NCBI GenBank assembly: GCA_964386385.1
Contig: CAYLRN010000001.1
Coordinates: forward strand, 124,001-188,000
Reading direction: 5' to 3'
Length of the DNA stretch: 64,000 nucleotides
Origin: RUG572 sp964386385
GTDB taxonomy: Bacteria; Verrucomicrobiota; Kiritimatiellia; RFP12; UBA1067
Within the stretch, counting starts at the first letter, position 1. Each line of letters starts with the position of its first letter. Shown one piece after another: positions 43,227 through 51,893 of this stretch. The position numbers were made by a program, and so were the translations under genes. The notes below the pieces were generated by a model, which searched no databases, had not been told where the DNA came from, and was given only the letters and a program-made list of their open reading frames with translations.

Positions 43227-45308
43227 TCAATTGCGCGGGCGCTTCGGGCTTCCGCTGGATGCATCGGGGCAAGGCGGCACGGGACTTCCCGCTCTCGCGT
43301 CCGAGGGTTCGAAAATGACGACGGCGCCGCCTTCGCGGGCGACGGAGATCTTTATCTTGTCGGCGCGCGTGACGGTCCGGACGCTTTCGGAGAGGTCTGT
43401 CGCGTCCTTGTCCGCGTTCGGCCCGTCCACGTAGAACTTCGCGGTCCACGACGAGCCCTCCGGCAGGAACGAAAGCGGCAGGTCGAACGACGCGCCCTTC
43501 ACGCCGAGAATGGCGAGGTAGAGGCGGCCGTCGTACGTCTCACGGACGACGCCGTAGTAGTGTCCGACCTTGCCGGCGAGCGGCATTGTGTTGCGCCAGA
43601 CGGTCGGCAGCGCGCGCAGCGCCTCGATCCCCTTCGCGCCGCGATAGCGTTCCGGCCAGTCGCAGAGCGTCATGAGCGGCGAATCGTAGGCGATGCAGAG
43701 AGCGAGCGCGTGGGCGCGCGTGCCGATTTCCTCCGCGCCGATCAGCCGCGTGTCCGTCTCGTCGCCGTAGCGATGCCCCTTCCTGCTCTGCGGCACGAAA
43801 CTCTCCGAATGGACGTTCCCGAAGCTGCCGGGAGTGTAGTCGCCCGGTCCCAGCAGGAAGCGCGTGAACGGAAGCGTGGCCGTGTGGATGGGCGTTATGA
43901 AGGACGCGAACTTGCCCATCTCGTTGCCGCGGATGCCCTCGCGGGTGATCTGGTTCGGCCACGTGCGGTTCATGCCGGTGGGCTTGTACGCGCCGTGGAA
44001 GTTGATCATCAGCCTGTGCTTCGCCGCGCAACGGACGACCTTCTCGTACCACCTGACCATCCACTGGTCCTGCCTGTCCATGAAGTCGATCTTCACGCCC
44101 TTGATTCCGCGCCGCTCGAAGTCGGCGAACACGGCGTCCACTCCGTTCTCCTCAAGCGCGCTCCAGTAGCACCACACCCATATCCCAACGCCTTTCGCCT
44201 TTGCATGGGCGAGGATGCGGTCGAGGTCGAACTCCCTGCGCGGAAAGATCTTCACGCCCGGCCCGTGGTTCGGACGGCGCGCGTAGCCGTACCAGCCGCC
44301 GTCGATCGTGTGGTAGGGCCAGCCCATCTCCGCCGCGAAGTCGACCAGGCGGATTGTCAGGTCGGTCGAAAGCGTGTTGTTCGATTCGTACCACCAGTCC
44401 CAGCTCGTCGCGCCTGGCTTCACCCAGTCGAACGCGGCGTCGCCCCCTTCCGGGGGCGGGTTGAGGTTGAGGACGACGTCGCCGCCGGCGAGAAGGTCCA
44501 GCTCGTTGTCGCCGAGAAGCATCACGCGCCAGGGGGAATGGCGCGGCGCACAGGCGACGACGCGGTCTTCGCCGCAGTCGGGAACGGGCGAGAGGTCTGC
44601 GGTCATGACGGTGGAGTCGCCCGGCTGGGCGTTGTCGGACGGTACGCGGAAGAAAAGACCCGCCCAGTCCGTCAGGTCGGCCTCGCATAGCGCGGCAATC
44701 TGCCCTTCCACCTCGACTATCGCCGGCATTCCGACGAGCTGCCCGGGCGAAACGCTGCGGACGGAACGATGCTTGAACGCCTCCTCCTGCGACGTCCTGT
44801 ACGACGGATGCGGCCCCGCGCCGTAGACCGTGAGCCACGCGAGCGGATCGCCGGGAAAACGCCACTGCGTGCTCTCCTTCACGACCGTGAAGAGTTCGAA
44901 CCCCGGCTGCTCCGGAATCTCGTAGCGGAACGCCACCGCGCCGTCGTAGGCGCGGAAGACGAGGCCGAGCCGGCGGTTCGGCGCGGCCTTTTCGCGCAGG
45001 TCCAGCACAAGCTCGTTCGCGCGGTCGAGCACGACCTCCTTCTTGTAGAGGCGGTTCGTCCATGCCTTGTCTATCGTCCGCGTCTCCGCCTTCACGACCT
45101 CCATCTCGCCGAACGGCCTCTGCCCCTTGAACTGGAGGCCGAGCGCGGACGGCTTGAGGATTTCCGCGCCCTTGCGCATCACGCGCCAGGTCAGGTCCGG
45201 TCCGACGTCCACCGTCACGGCCACGCGGCCGTCGGGGGACGTCAGCGTCTCGGCGCTCGCCGCGCCGATGAACAGACACGCCGCAAACACGCTTTTCAGA
45301 AGTCTCAT
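43227..45308 (-). CDS. Secreted GH97 alpha-galactosidase/alpha-glucosidase
   Basis: A 693-residue protein with signal peptide MRLLKSVFAACLFIGAASAE. The N-terminal beta-supersandwich (about 20-285) is followed by a TIM barrel from KPGATSWDWWYESNN (about 298-311) with TIDGGWYG, GIWVWCYW and GVKIDFMDRQDQWMV, then INFHGAYKPTGMNRTWPN. Asp408 in KIDFMD sits where retaining GH97 alpha-galactosidases have their nucleophile; inverting SusB-type glucosidases lack it. A C-terminal beta domain follows. I therefore favour retaining alpha-galactosidase activity. Gfo/Idh/MocA and ribokinase genes lie downstream. Confidence 0.92.
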   Translation of the reverse strand: MRLLKSVFAACLFIGAASAETLTSPDGRVAVTVDVGPDLTWRVMRKGAEILKPSALGLQFKGQRPFGEMEVVKAETRTIDKAWTNRLYKKEVVLDRANELVLDLREKAAPNRRLGLVFRAYDGAVAFRYEIPEQPGFELFTVVKESTQWRFPGDPLAWLTVYGAGPHPSYRTSQEEAFKHRSVRSVSPGQLVGMPAIVEVEGQIAALCEADLTDWAGLFFRVPSDNAQPGDSTVMTADLSPVPDCGEDRVVACAPRHSPWRVMLLGDNELDLLAGGDVVLNLNPPPEGGDAAFDWVKPGATSWDWWYESNNTLSTDLTIRLVDFAAEMGWPYHTIDGGWYGYARRPNHGPGVKIFPRREFDLDRILAHAKAKGVGIWVWCYWSALEENGVDAVFADFERRGIKGVKIDFMDRQDQWMVRWYEKVVRCAAKHRLMINFHGAYKPTGMNRTWPNQITREGIRGNEMGKFASFITPIHTATLPFTRFLLGPGDYTPGSFGNVHSESFVPQSRKGHRYGDETDTRLIGAEEIGTRAHALALCIAYDSPLMTLCDWPERYRGAKGIEALRALPTVWRNTMPLAGKVGHYYGVVRETYDGRLYLAILGVKGASFDLPLSFLPEGSSWTAKFYVDGPNADKDATDLSESVRTVTRADKIKISVAREGGAVVIFEPSDARAGSPVPPCPDASSGSPKRPRN

Positions 45309-45373
45309 CGTTCTCTCTCCTTTTTAGGCAGTCGCCAGATTGGATCGCGAAGGCGGCGCGTATCCGCCATCGC

Positions 45374-46558
45374 CTACTTGGACATCAGTTCGTCCGCCAG
45401 CGCGGCCAGCTTCGCCTCCGATTCCGCGTTGAGCGCGGAGACGACAGTGACGACGTTGTCGCAGAACACAACGTTCTTCGACTTCGCGAAAAGTCCCTTC
45501 ATCACCTGCGCGGCCATCGGCGCCCAGCTGCCGTTCTCGATGAATCCGACGAGGCGGTTCTGGTAGTTGCGCTCGATGAGGTGCGAGATGAACGTGCGCA
45601 TGAACGGGAAGATGTCGGCGTTGTACGTCGTCGTGGCCAGGACGAGCTTTCCGTAGCGGAACGCGTCCTCCACCGTCTCCGGCATGTCGTCGCGCGCGAG
45701 GTCGGCGATCGCCACCTTCGGGCAGCCTCTGGCCTCAAGCATTTCCTTCAACTTGAGCGCGGCCGCCTTCGTGTGTCCGTATACGCTCGTGTATGCGATG
45801 CAGACGCCTGGCGACTCGACGCGGTAGGAACTCCACGTGTCGTACTGCGCCACGGCGTGTCCGATCTCCTCCGGGGTCGTCAGAATGGGGCCGTGGAGCG
45901 GAAGCACCTTTTCGATTGCAAGTCCGGCGGCCTTCTTGAGGAGCGTCTGGACCTGCGGGCCGTACTTCCCGACGATGCCAATGTAGTAGCGACGCGCCTC
46001 GCAGTCCCAGCCCTCCGGGTCTTCGACGTCGTTCGCGCCGAACTTGCCGAAGCCGTCGGCGGAGAAAAGGGCCTTTTCGGCGACGTCGTACGTCACGATC
46101 ACCTCCGGCCAGTGCACCATCGGCGCCGCGACGAACGCCAGTTTGTGGGCGCCGAGGTCGAGCGCGTCGCCCTCCTTCACGACGAGGCGGCGGCCGGCGA
46201 AGTCCTCGCCGAAGAAGTTCTTGACCATGCGGAACGCGGGCGCGGACGAGACAACGACCGTCGCCGGGTTCGCGGCGAGGAACTTCGCCACGCAGGCGGA
46301 GTGGTCCGGCTCCATGTGCTGGACGACGAGGTAGTCCGGCGACTTCCCGCCGAGGGCTTTCGCGACGTTCGCCGCCCATTCGTCGTAGAAGCGTCCGTCC
46401 ACGGTGTCCATCACTGCCGTCTTTTCGCCGCCGAGGACGACATAGCTGTTGTAGGCCATGCCTCGCGGAACGACGTACTGCCCCTCGAAGAGGTCGATGT
46501 CGTGGTCGTTCACTCCAACGTACTTGATGTCCTTCGTGATGTCGACGTCAATGCCCAT
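45374..46558 (-). CDS. Flavodiiron protein (FprA/A-type flavoprotein)
   Basis: A 394-residue flavodiiron protein that reduces O2 (or NO) to protect anaerobic metabolism. The beta-lactamase-like part has the di-iron motif VVQHMEPDHSACV (His-x-Glu-x-Asp-His), APMVHWPEVIVTYD, FSADGFGKFG and PLHGPILT. The flavodoxin part has the FMN loop IAYTSVYGHTKAAAL near residue 255 and NGSWAPMAAQVM. The start at 46558 has AAGGAGC upstream. The gene begins 11 nt inside the M28 peptidase gene and has its own extended -10 promoter there. It fits with O2-labile glycyl radical enzymes in the same window. Confidence 0.95.
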   Translation of the reverse strand: MGIDVDITKDIKYVGVNDHDIDLFEGQYVVPRGMAYNSYVVLGGEKTAVMDTVDGRFYDEWAANVAKALGGKSPDYLVVQHMEPDHSACVAKFLAANPATVVVSSAPAFRMVKNFFGEDFAGRRLVVKEGDALDLGAHKLAFVAAPMVHWPEVIVTYDVAEKALFSADGFGKFGANDVEDPEGWDCEARRYYIGIVGKYGPQVQTLLKKAAGLAIEKVLPLHGPILTTPEEIGHAVAQYDTWSSYRVESPGVCIAYTSVYGHTKAAALKLKEMLEARGCPKVAIADLARDDMPETVEDAFRYGKLVLATTTYNADIFPFMRTFISHLIERNYQNRLVGFIENGSWAPMAAQVMKGLFAKSKNVVFCDNVVTVVSALNAESEAKLAALADELMSK

Positions 46559-47528
46559 TCTGTTCTGCTCCTTGCTTTGTGGAATCGCTGTCAATTATAT
46601 CAAACCGCCGCGTCGCGGACGCCTCCGACGCCATGATGGAGAGCATTGCGCAGACAAGCCGTCCGGATGCGCAGAGGCTTTCGGGCGAGATCTTGTCCAT
46701 CGTGTCCTGCGGCGTGTGCCAGTAGTCGTTCCGCCCGGGCGCGCTCCCGAACTCGAAGTCGATGAGGTCGATGGCCGGATAGCCCGTGTGGAGAAAGGCG
46801 ACGTGGTCGTCCGAAATGAAAAGCCCGTCGTCCACGGACAGGCAGTCCCGCATTCCCGCCGCTTTCGCGGCGCGGAGGGCGAGCGCCTTGAGCGCGGGCG
46901 TGGAGTTGGCGGGGACGGTGACGTGCAGGTCCCTGTCGCCAAGCATGTCCAGGCAGACGGCCGCCCTGACGCGGCGGCCCGCCCTGCGGTACGAGGCCGC
47001 GAGGCGGCGCGAGCCGTGGAAGCCGTCGCGCGGACCGTATTTCACGCGGCATTCCTCGCCGTCCGTCCAGACGAGCGCCACGTTGTACGGCAGCCGGCCG
47101 GAACGCGCAAGGACGGCGGAAAGCGCAATCAGAAGGCCGGACGTCGAGGCGCCGTCGTTCGCGCCCTGGAATCCCCTCCCGCCGTTCGGCGTCGTGTCGA
47201 AGTGCGACATCAGCACGACCCATTCGCCGCCCTCGCCGGCAGCGCCGGGAAACTCCGCGACGACGTTGGCGAACGCGCGGACTCCAAGCGGAGTCGCGTC
47301 GTCGAACCTGTCGAGGACGGCGTTTGCGCCGCGGCCGCGCGCCTGCGCGCAGATCCACCGCGCCGCCGCAAGCCCCTCGGCCGTCCCCGCGTCGCGAGGC
47401 GAATGGCGGCGCACAAGTTCCGCCGCCGCCGCATGGGCCGCCTCGGCGTCCGCGCCGTCGAAGGAAAGCGGCGCCGCCGACGCGCAAAGCGTCGCCAGGA
47501 CGGCGGAGATGAGAAACGGGAGGCGCAT
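46548..47528 (-). CDS. Secreted M28-family zinc peptidase (glutaminyl-cyclase-like)
   Basis: A 326-residue protein with signal peptide MRLPFLISAVLATLCASAAP. Zinc-site motifs are VVLMSHFDTTPN (His), GANDGASTSGLLIALS (Asp), WTDGEECRVKYG (Glu) and ISDDHVAFLHTGYPAIDLID, then YWHTPQDTMDKIS with the last His. This is the QPCT-like branch of M28, which includes aminopeptidases and glutaminyl cyclases. It follows parB by 6 nt and overlaps the flavodiiron gene by 11 nt. Confidence 0.9.
   Translation of the reverse strand: MRLPFLISAVLATLCASAAPLSFDGADAEAAHAAAAELVRRHSPRDAGTAEGLAAARWICAQARGRGANAVLDRFDDATPLGVRAFANVVAEFPGAAGEGGEWVVLMSHFDTTPNGGRGFQGANDGASTSGLLIALSAVLARSGRLPYNVALVWTDGEECRVKYGPRDGFHGSRRLAASYRRAGRRVRAAVCLDMLGDRDLHVTVPANSTPALKALALRAAKAAGMRDCLSVDDGLFISDDHVAFLHTGYPAIDLIDFEFGSAPGRNDYWHTPQDTMDKISPESLCASGRLVCAMLSIMASEASATRRFDIIDSDSTKQGAEQNGH
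46594..46602 (-). promoter_or_regulatory. Extended -10 promoter of the flavodiiron gene
   Basis: Minus strand TGATATAAT inside the last codons of the M28 gene, leaving a leader of roughly 30 nt with AAGGAGC before the ATG at 46558. Confidence 0.5.
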
Positions 47529-47534
47529 GGCGCG

Positions 47535-48644
47535 TCAGTTCATCTTCACGCCCATGACCTGGAGGACGCGGTCGAGGTCGTCGTTGTCGATGAAGTCGAT
47601 CTCGAGGACGCCCTTCGTCCGCTTTCCGTTCGCGTGCCTCATCGAGCTCTTCAGGCGCACGGCGCATCCAAGCGTCTTGTGTATTTCCTCGGCGAGCGCG
47701 CGTACGTAGCTTTCCGGGATGTCGGGCTCGCCCTGCCTGCGCTCCACGACGGGCATGTGGCGGCGCGCGATCTGGCGTTCCAGTTCGCGGACCGTCATTC
47801 CGCCGACGGGCTCGCCAGTGCGCGGGTCGGGCTTCGGGGCGCATTCGATCGCGAGGCTGCGTATCTCCGCCACGTTGTCAAGCGAGAGCAGAACCTTCGC
47901 GTGCCCCGTTGAAATTGCTTTCTTGCGCACGAGGTCCTGCACGTCGTCTGGCAGGTCCAGGAGACGCATCGAATGGGCCACGCTTGCACGGCTCTTTCCG
48001 ACGCGCTCCGCCACTTCGGCCTGCGTGTAGTTGAAGCGGTCCGCGAGCACGCGGTAGCCTTCGGCCTCCTCGATCGGGTTGAGGTCGTCGCGCTGGGCGT
48101 TCTCCGTGACGGTCATCGTGCAGGCGGTCGCGTCGTCGACGTCCTTCAGCACGACGGGGACGAACTTCATCCCGGCCGCGATTGCGGCGCGGAGACGGCG
48201 TTCGCCGCAGATCAGCTCCAGCTTGCCGTCCGCGCGGCGGCGGCACGTAAGCGGCTGGATGATGCCGTTGGAGCGAATGGAGTCGGCAAGTTCCTGCAGC
48301 GCCTCCTGCCCGAACTCCGTGCGCGGCTGGAACGGGCTGCGCTCAACGTCCATGGGCGGCGCCTGAATGACGGCGTCGCCCGGTTCGGCGGAGGCCGCGG
48401 CGGGGGGCGGGGGCACGGAAGTGGAAGCGGCGGCCGACGCCGGGGCGACGGAGACCTGCGGCAGTACGGCAGACTGCGCAGCCGGAGTCACGAGATTGTC
48501 GAGCCCGCGGCCGACGTGCCCAAGGCCGCCAAGCCCGCCGCGCTTCTGCTGCGTCCGGATCGCGGAGCGCGTCGGCGGGCGTTCGCCGACGGACTTCTTG
48601 AGAAACGGATTTCCGGAACGCGGATCCTTCTTGGCGCTGCTCAT
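47535..48644 (-). CDS. parB: Chromosome-partitioning protein ParB
   Basis: A 369-residue ParB. Residues about 1-95 are a longer than usual Pro/Ala/Ser-rich N-terminus. The CTP-binding/N-engagement domain follows: PRTEFGQEALQELADSI, NGIIQPLTCRR and LICGERRLRAAIAAGM (the GERR box). The HTH region is YTQAEVAERVGKSRASVAHS, then ISTGHAKVLLSL and a C-terminal dimerisation part. It nucleates on parS to segregate the origin. No parA and no obvious parS were seen here. The start overlaps the argC stop (ATGA). Confidence 0.95.
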   Translation of the reverse strand: MSSAKKDPRSGNPFLKKSVGERPPTRSAIRTQQKRGGLGGLGHVGRGLDNLVTPAAQSAVLPQVSVAPASAAASTSVPPPPAAASAEPGDAVIQAPPMDVERSPFQPRTEFGQEALQELADSIRSNGIIQPLTCRRRADGKLELICGERRLRAAIAAGMKFVPVVLKDVDDATACTMTVTENAQRDDLNPIEEAEGYRVLADRFNYTQAEVAERVGKSRASVAHSMRLLDLPDDVQDLVRKKAISTGHAKVLLSLDNVAEIRSLAIECAPKPDPRTGEPVGGMTVRELERQIARRHMPVVERRQGEPDIPESYVRALAEEIHKTLGCAVRLKSSMRHANGKRTKGVLEIDFIDNDDLDRVLQVMGVKMN

Positions 48645-49705
48645 GGATACATCCCCGGGAAGTCGAGTCCGGCGTCCTCCGGGAAGCCGAACATCACGTT
48701 CATGTTCTGGAGGGCCTGCCCCGCCTGCCCCTTCATCAGGTTGTCGATGATGGAGACGATGCGGAGCTTGCGGACGCGCGCGTCCACGGAAACGACGACG
48801 ATGCAGCGGTTCGTCCCGCGCACGCTCATCGTCCCCACGGCCGCCGTCGACGGGACCACACGGACGAACGGGCTGCCGGCGTAGTACTCGCGGTAGATCT
48901 CAAGCGCCTCCTCCTCCGTGACGTCCCGCGTCAGGTCTCCGTAGAGCGTGGAGAGGATGCCGCGCGAAATCGGAAGCACCTGGGCGGTGAAAATCAGTTT
49001 CACGTCCTCGCCGCCCTGAAGCGACAGTTCGCGCTCCACCTCGCACACGTGCTGATGCCCGGAAAGGCGGTACGCGTTCACCTGCTCCATGCGCTCCGGA
49101 TAGTGGAACTGCGCCTTGGGCTTCTTGCCGGCGCCGGAGACGCCGCTCTTGCAGTCGCAGACGATCGAGTGCGGCATGACGAGATGGCTCTTCATCGCGG
49201 GCGCCAGGCCGAGGATGCAGCTTGTGGCGAAGCAGCCGGGATTGCCGACGAGACGCGCGTTCGCGATTTCGGCGCGATGCAGCTCCGGCATTCCGTAGAC
49301 GTTCGTGCCGAGAAGTTCGGGGGAGAGGTGCGACGGGTCGCGGCCGAGGCGCGTGGCGTAGTCCTCGTAGGCGGCGAGCGTCGTGAAGCGGAAGTCGCCG
49401 GAATAGTCGATCACGCGCGCGCCCTTGTCGAGCTCGGCCCTAGCGTCGGCCATGCCGACGCGGTCCGGCGTCGAGAAGAACACCACGTCGAAAGCGCCCT
49501 GCGCCGCAGGGTCGTCCGCCGCAAGAATCGGAAGGTCGCAGTATCCCGCAAGGTGCGGATACACGTCGGAAATCCTCTTGCCGGCGTCGTCCCGCGCCAC
49601 CAGCGCCCCGATTTCGGCGTTCGGATGGCGCAGCAGAAGGTCGATGATGCCGAGGCCGCCGTATCCGGTGGCGCCGACTACTTTAACTCTGATTTTCCTG
49701 TCCAT
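48641..49705 (-). CDS. argC: N-acetyl-gamma-glutamyl-phosphate reductase
   Basis: A 354-residue ArgC catalysing the NADPH-dependent reduction of N-acetylglutamyl phosphate in arginine synthesis. NADP-binding VKVVGATGYGGLGIIDLL is followed by VVFFSTPDRVGM, VIDYSGDFR, the catalytic Cys motif LVGNPGCFATSCILGLAP and DCKSGVSGAGKKPK. The start at 49705 gives the family length (about 345). The -10 element lies 10 nt before the ATG, so at most a few leader nucleotides are expected. No other arginine genes are in the window; parB follows directly. Confidence 0.96.
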   Translation of the reverse strand: MDRKIRVKVVGATGYGGLGIIDLLLRHPNAEIGALVARDDAGKRISDVYPHLAGYCDLPILAADDPAAQGAFDVVFFSTPDRVGMADARAELDKGARVIDYSGDFRFTTLAAYEDYATRLGRDPSHLSPELLGTNVYGMPELHRAEIANARLVGNPGCFATSCILGLAPAMKSHLVMPHSIVCDCKSGVSGAGKKPKAQFHYPERMEQVNAYRLSGHQHVCEVERELSLQGGEDVKLIFTAQVLPISRGILSTLYGDLTRDVTEEEALEIYREYYAGSPFVRVVPSTAAVGTMSVRGTNRCIVVVSVDARVRKLRIVSIIDNLMKGQAGQALQNMNVMFGFPEDAGLDFPGMYP

Positions 49706-49715
49706 AGATTGGAGT

Positions 49716-49724
49716 ATTCTAGCA
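49716..49724 (-). promoter_or_regulatory. Extended -10 promoter of argC, near-leaderless
   Basis: Minus strand TGCTAGAAT ending 10 nt before the argC ATG; no SD fits in the remaining leader. Confidence 0.5.
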
Positions 49725-49784
49725 CACTTTGCGGCTTTAGTCTTTCCCATTGTGCGCCGGGATTCTGATGACGCCGTATGCGAT

Positions 49785-49910
49785 TCTCCATGGGAGGGAC
49801 GCGCTCCTGCGCGTCCGCCAACGCGGCGGGGCGGGACGCCCCGCCCTACCATCGTGCCATTTCACCGGCAGAGGGCGGACGAGGATGTCCCCCCTCCCAT
49901 GTGGGGCGTT
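49785..49910. repeat. Dispersed GC-rich palindromic repeat cluster
   Basis: Contains GGGAGGGACGCGCTCCTGCG followed by CGTCC, and CGGCGGGGCGGGACGCCCCG followed by CCCTACC. These blocks recur at 21960-22475 and 52328-52490. The region between argC and the frameshifted gene at 49976 shows nothing else. Confidence 0.75.
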
Positions 49911-49975
49911 CTTGTCCGCCATTCGCGAAATGTCAGTAGACCTCCCACAGCAGGGCAGACGCCAATTCCGCCTCC

Positions 49976-50559
49976 TCATGCGCGGAGACGCCGCTCTCGC
50001 CATTGCCCGGCGCACCTTTCGGACGGGATAGTCTCTTCATCGAGCCGTAGTAGCTGTATGGCGCACCGAAATACCGCTCCTTCTCCGCACCGCCGCACGG
50101 CCGCGTCTCGTTCGCGTCTTTTGCGGCAGAACGCCCATGTCGCCTCCATCTGCGCGTTCGCATTCGCGCCGTCCAGTTTGAACGCCAAAAGGCATTCCCT
50201 CGGCTCCTTGCGGTACTGCTTCAACTTGTCTTCCGCCGCAAGGCACTCCGTCATGTAGTGGCGGATCTGGTTGGACAGGATCACGTCGTATTCGGACGTT
50301 CCGTCTATCTTGAGCGAAGACAGTTCCGTGACTATAGAGACAATCAGGTCGTTGTACGACTTTTTCTTCTCGTGACCCTCGTCGCGCAGGGCCTTCACCG
50401 CGGCAAGCGCACACCATCCGAACGCATTGAGCGCCTTTTCGGAGTCAATGTTGAACAGCGCTTTCGCGAGGTAGTACGACGCGGTGAACTGCAATCGAAA
50501 TGGCTCACCTCGCCGAAGATTTCTGCGATGCACCTAGGCAGCGTTCTGAACTGTCTCAT
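49976..50559 (-). pseudogene. Frameshifted gene of unknown family
   Basis: A strong SD (AAAAGGAGAGAGA) precedes the ATG at 50559, which opens MRQFRTLPRCIAEIFGEVSH. About 22 codons in, near 50492, the sense moves to another frame that continues LQFTASYYLAKALFNIDSE, LNAFGWCALAAVKALRDEG, YDVILSNQIRHYMTECLAAE and RKEPRECLLAFKLDGANANA to about 50100, becoming less protein-like at the end. One missing base explains it. No known domain is recognised. It may be a helical protein of about 150-190 residues in a mobile island next to toxin-antitoxin genes. Confidence 0.5.
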
Positions 50560-50785
50560 TCTCTCTCCTTTTCCCCATGTACGTTCTGCGCTCCGCCCCG
50601 CGCGTCCCCGCCGTCGGCGGCCGCCCTCTCCGCCGCCGCCCTGGCGGCAGCGCCGAACTCGGCGGCCTGTGTTCGTGACAATTCCCCCCTCTTCCCTGGT
50701 CGCGCCGTTGTGTCCGACGGCGCGACCGTCGACTATCTTCTCGCCGACCGGCGGCAAGTTGCCGGCAACTCAACCGCTTGACCGC

Positions 50786-50929
50786 TTAACCCAAAGGCCC
50801 ACGGCCCATCCGTTCGCCCGGCCGGTCCAGCGCCTTGAGGACGAGGGCGCGGACGGCGGGCGCAAGCGCGTCCACCTTCGTGGCGGCGCACACGGCGGCG
50901 ACCTCCGACTCCTTCAGCCGGACGTTCAC
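50786..50929 (-). CDS. Small basic protein, ribbon-helix-helix-like
   Basis: A 47-codon frame from a GTG: VNVRLKESEVAAVCAATKVD, then ALAPAVRALVLKALD and a short tail GRGPLG. The alternation VNVRL followed by two helices resembles small ribbon-helix-helix DNA-binding antitoxins. The frame is open further upstream but has no ATG, so the start is uncertain; GGAG lies about 12 nt before the GTG. It is the next frame after the 51021-51314 gene. Confidence 0.35.
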   Translation of the reverse strand: MNVRLKESEVAAVCAATKVDALAPAVRALVLKALDRPGERMGRGPLG

Positions 50930-51020
50930 CTGCCGCCATTCTTCTCCGCATGTGTCATTCGTGTCGTTGCTTTCCCTTTCGCTTCCCCTTATTCGCCTTG
51001 TTCGCTTTTCGGCGCATGCT

Positions 51021-51314
51021 TCAAATCGTCTCCGCCTTTACTGCGCCCCCTGCAACTGAACCGCGGACGGCGCGGGCGAAACCACCTCGTGTCCGAAAAA
51101 GATGGTTTCGTGCTTTTTCAATGTCCTCGGCAATTTTTCGATATTCGTCAGGCGTAAGCTGAACGTCCCGCGTTGCATGCCGAAGCGCAAGAATGTAAGC
51201 ATCTTTGACGGTCATACTTTCATCTTGTCGAAAGCGCTTTGCCACTTTTGCATCGAGGTCGCGCTGAACACGAAGCGCCCTCTGAATGTTCCTAACGTCT
51301 GGCATGTTGCTCAT
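51021..51314 (-). CDS. Small protein of unknown function
   Basis: A 97-residue protein with GGAG 8 nt before the ATG. The sequence MSNMPDVRNIQRALRVQRDL, then AKRFRQDESMTVKDAYILAL and TPDEYRKIAEDIEKARNHLF is helical and charged. The pattern VQRDLDAKVAKRFRQDESMTVKDA-like, a strand followed by S/T and helices, could be a ribbon-helix-helix fold. The last 20 residues (after RTRGGFARAV) look less constrained. It lies in the accessory island upstream of the small 50786-50929 frame; the two could be a pair. Confidence 0.6.
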   Translation of the reverse strand: MSNMPDVRNIQRALRVQRDLDAKVAKRFRQDESMTVKDAYILALRHATRDVQLTPDEYRKIAEDIEKARNHLFRTRGGFARAVRGSVAGGAVKAETI

Positions 51315-51428
51315 CGCTCAATCTCCTTGCGGCGCGCGTTCCGCCGAGGCGCGGAAGGGCGCACTCGGTGGAAGAAGAAATGCCGCGCTTGTCTTTTCCG
51401 TTGGTTAGGCATCTACGTTCCTCACCGC

Positions 51429-51890
51429 TCACGCCATCGCCAATTCACGGCGAGTCCTGCGCCTTGTTGGAGCGGCGGCTTTCGGCACAGAGGCGGTCGC
51501 CTTGAGCCCAAGGGCAATGCCGTCCCAGATCGCGCTTCCGATCTGGTCGCCCCGCGCCCGTGCGACGACCGCGAGCGACTGTGCGACAAAGGCGGGGTTG
51601 CCGTCCTCAATGGCCGCGAGGATGAATTCCCCCTGCGCTTTCGGCGTTGTGAGGCTTTCCTCTGGCTTCCAGTCGTGGAGCTTCGGCCGCGCCGTGTCCT
51701 GCACGGCGAGTTCGGGATGCCGCGCAAGGTCACGCGCCGAGATGACATCAAGCGCATGGCGACCCGTCTTGCGGAAGTGGGCGCGGTCCGCCTCGACCTC
51801 CAGCCGTGCGCGGATGGAGCGCGCCGCGTCGATGTCGCATGCGTTCTCGGCCATGATGGCCTTCAGTGTTGGCAGTCTTGTCATGCTCAT
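51429..51890 (-). CDS. Antitoxin of the YafQ-type module
   Basis: A 153-residue protein starting 3 nt after the toxin gene. Residues about 75-115 (TPKAQGEFILAAIEDGNPAF then VAQSLAVVARARG) match the addiction-module antidote/HI1420 group, in which a E.YL.AA.EDGDP......LG.IARARG motif leads into a helix-turn-helix. Here the HTH part (QIGSAIWDGIALGLKATAS) is degenerate, and the N-terminal 70 residues are an extra region with ALDVISARDLARHPEL. It is therefore an unusual antitoxin, or one that binds the toxin without binding DNA in the standard way. Confidence 0.6.
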   Translation of the reverse strand: MSMTRLPTLKAIMAENACDIDAARSIRARLEVEADRAHFRKTGRHALDVISARDLARHPELAVQDTARPKLHDWKPEESLTTPKAQGEFILAAIEDGNPAFVAQSLAVVARARGDQIGSAIWDGIALGLKATASVPKAAAPTRRRTRRELAMA

Positions 51891-51893
51891 GTG

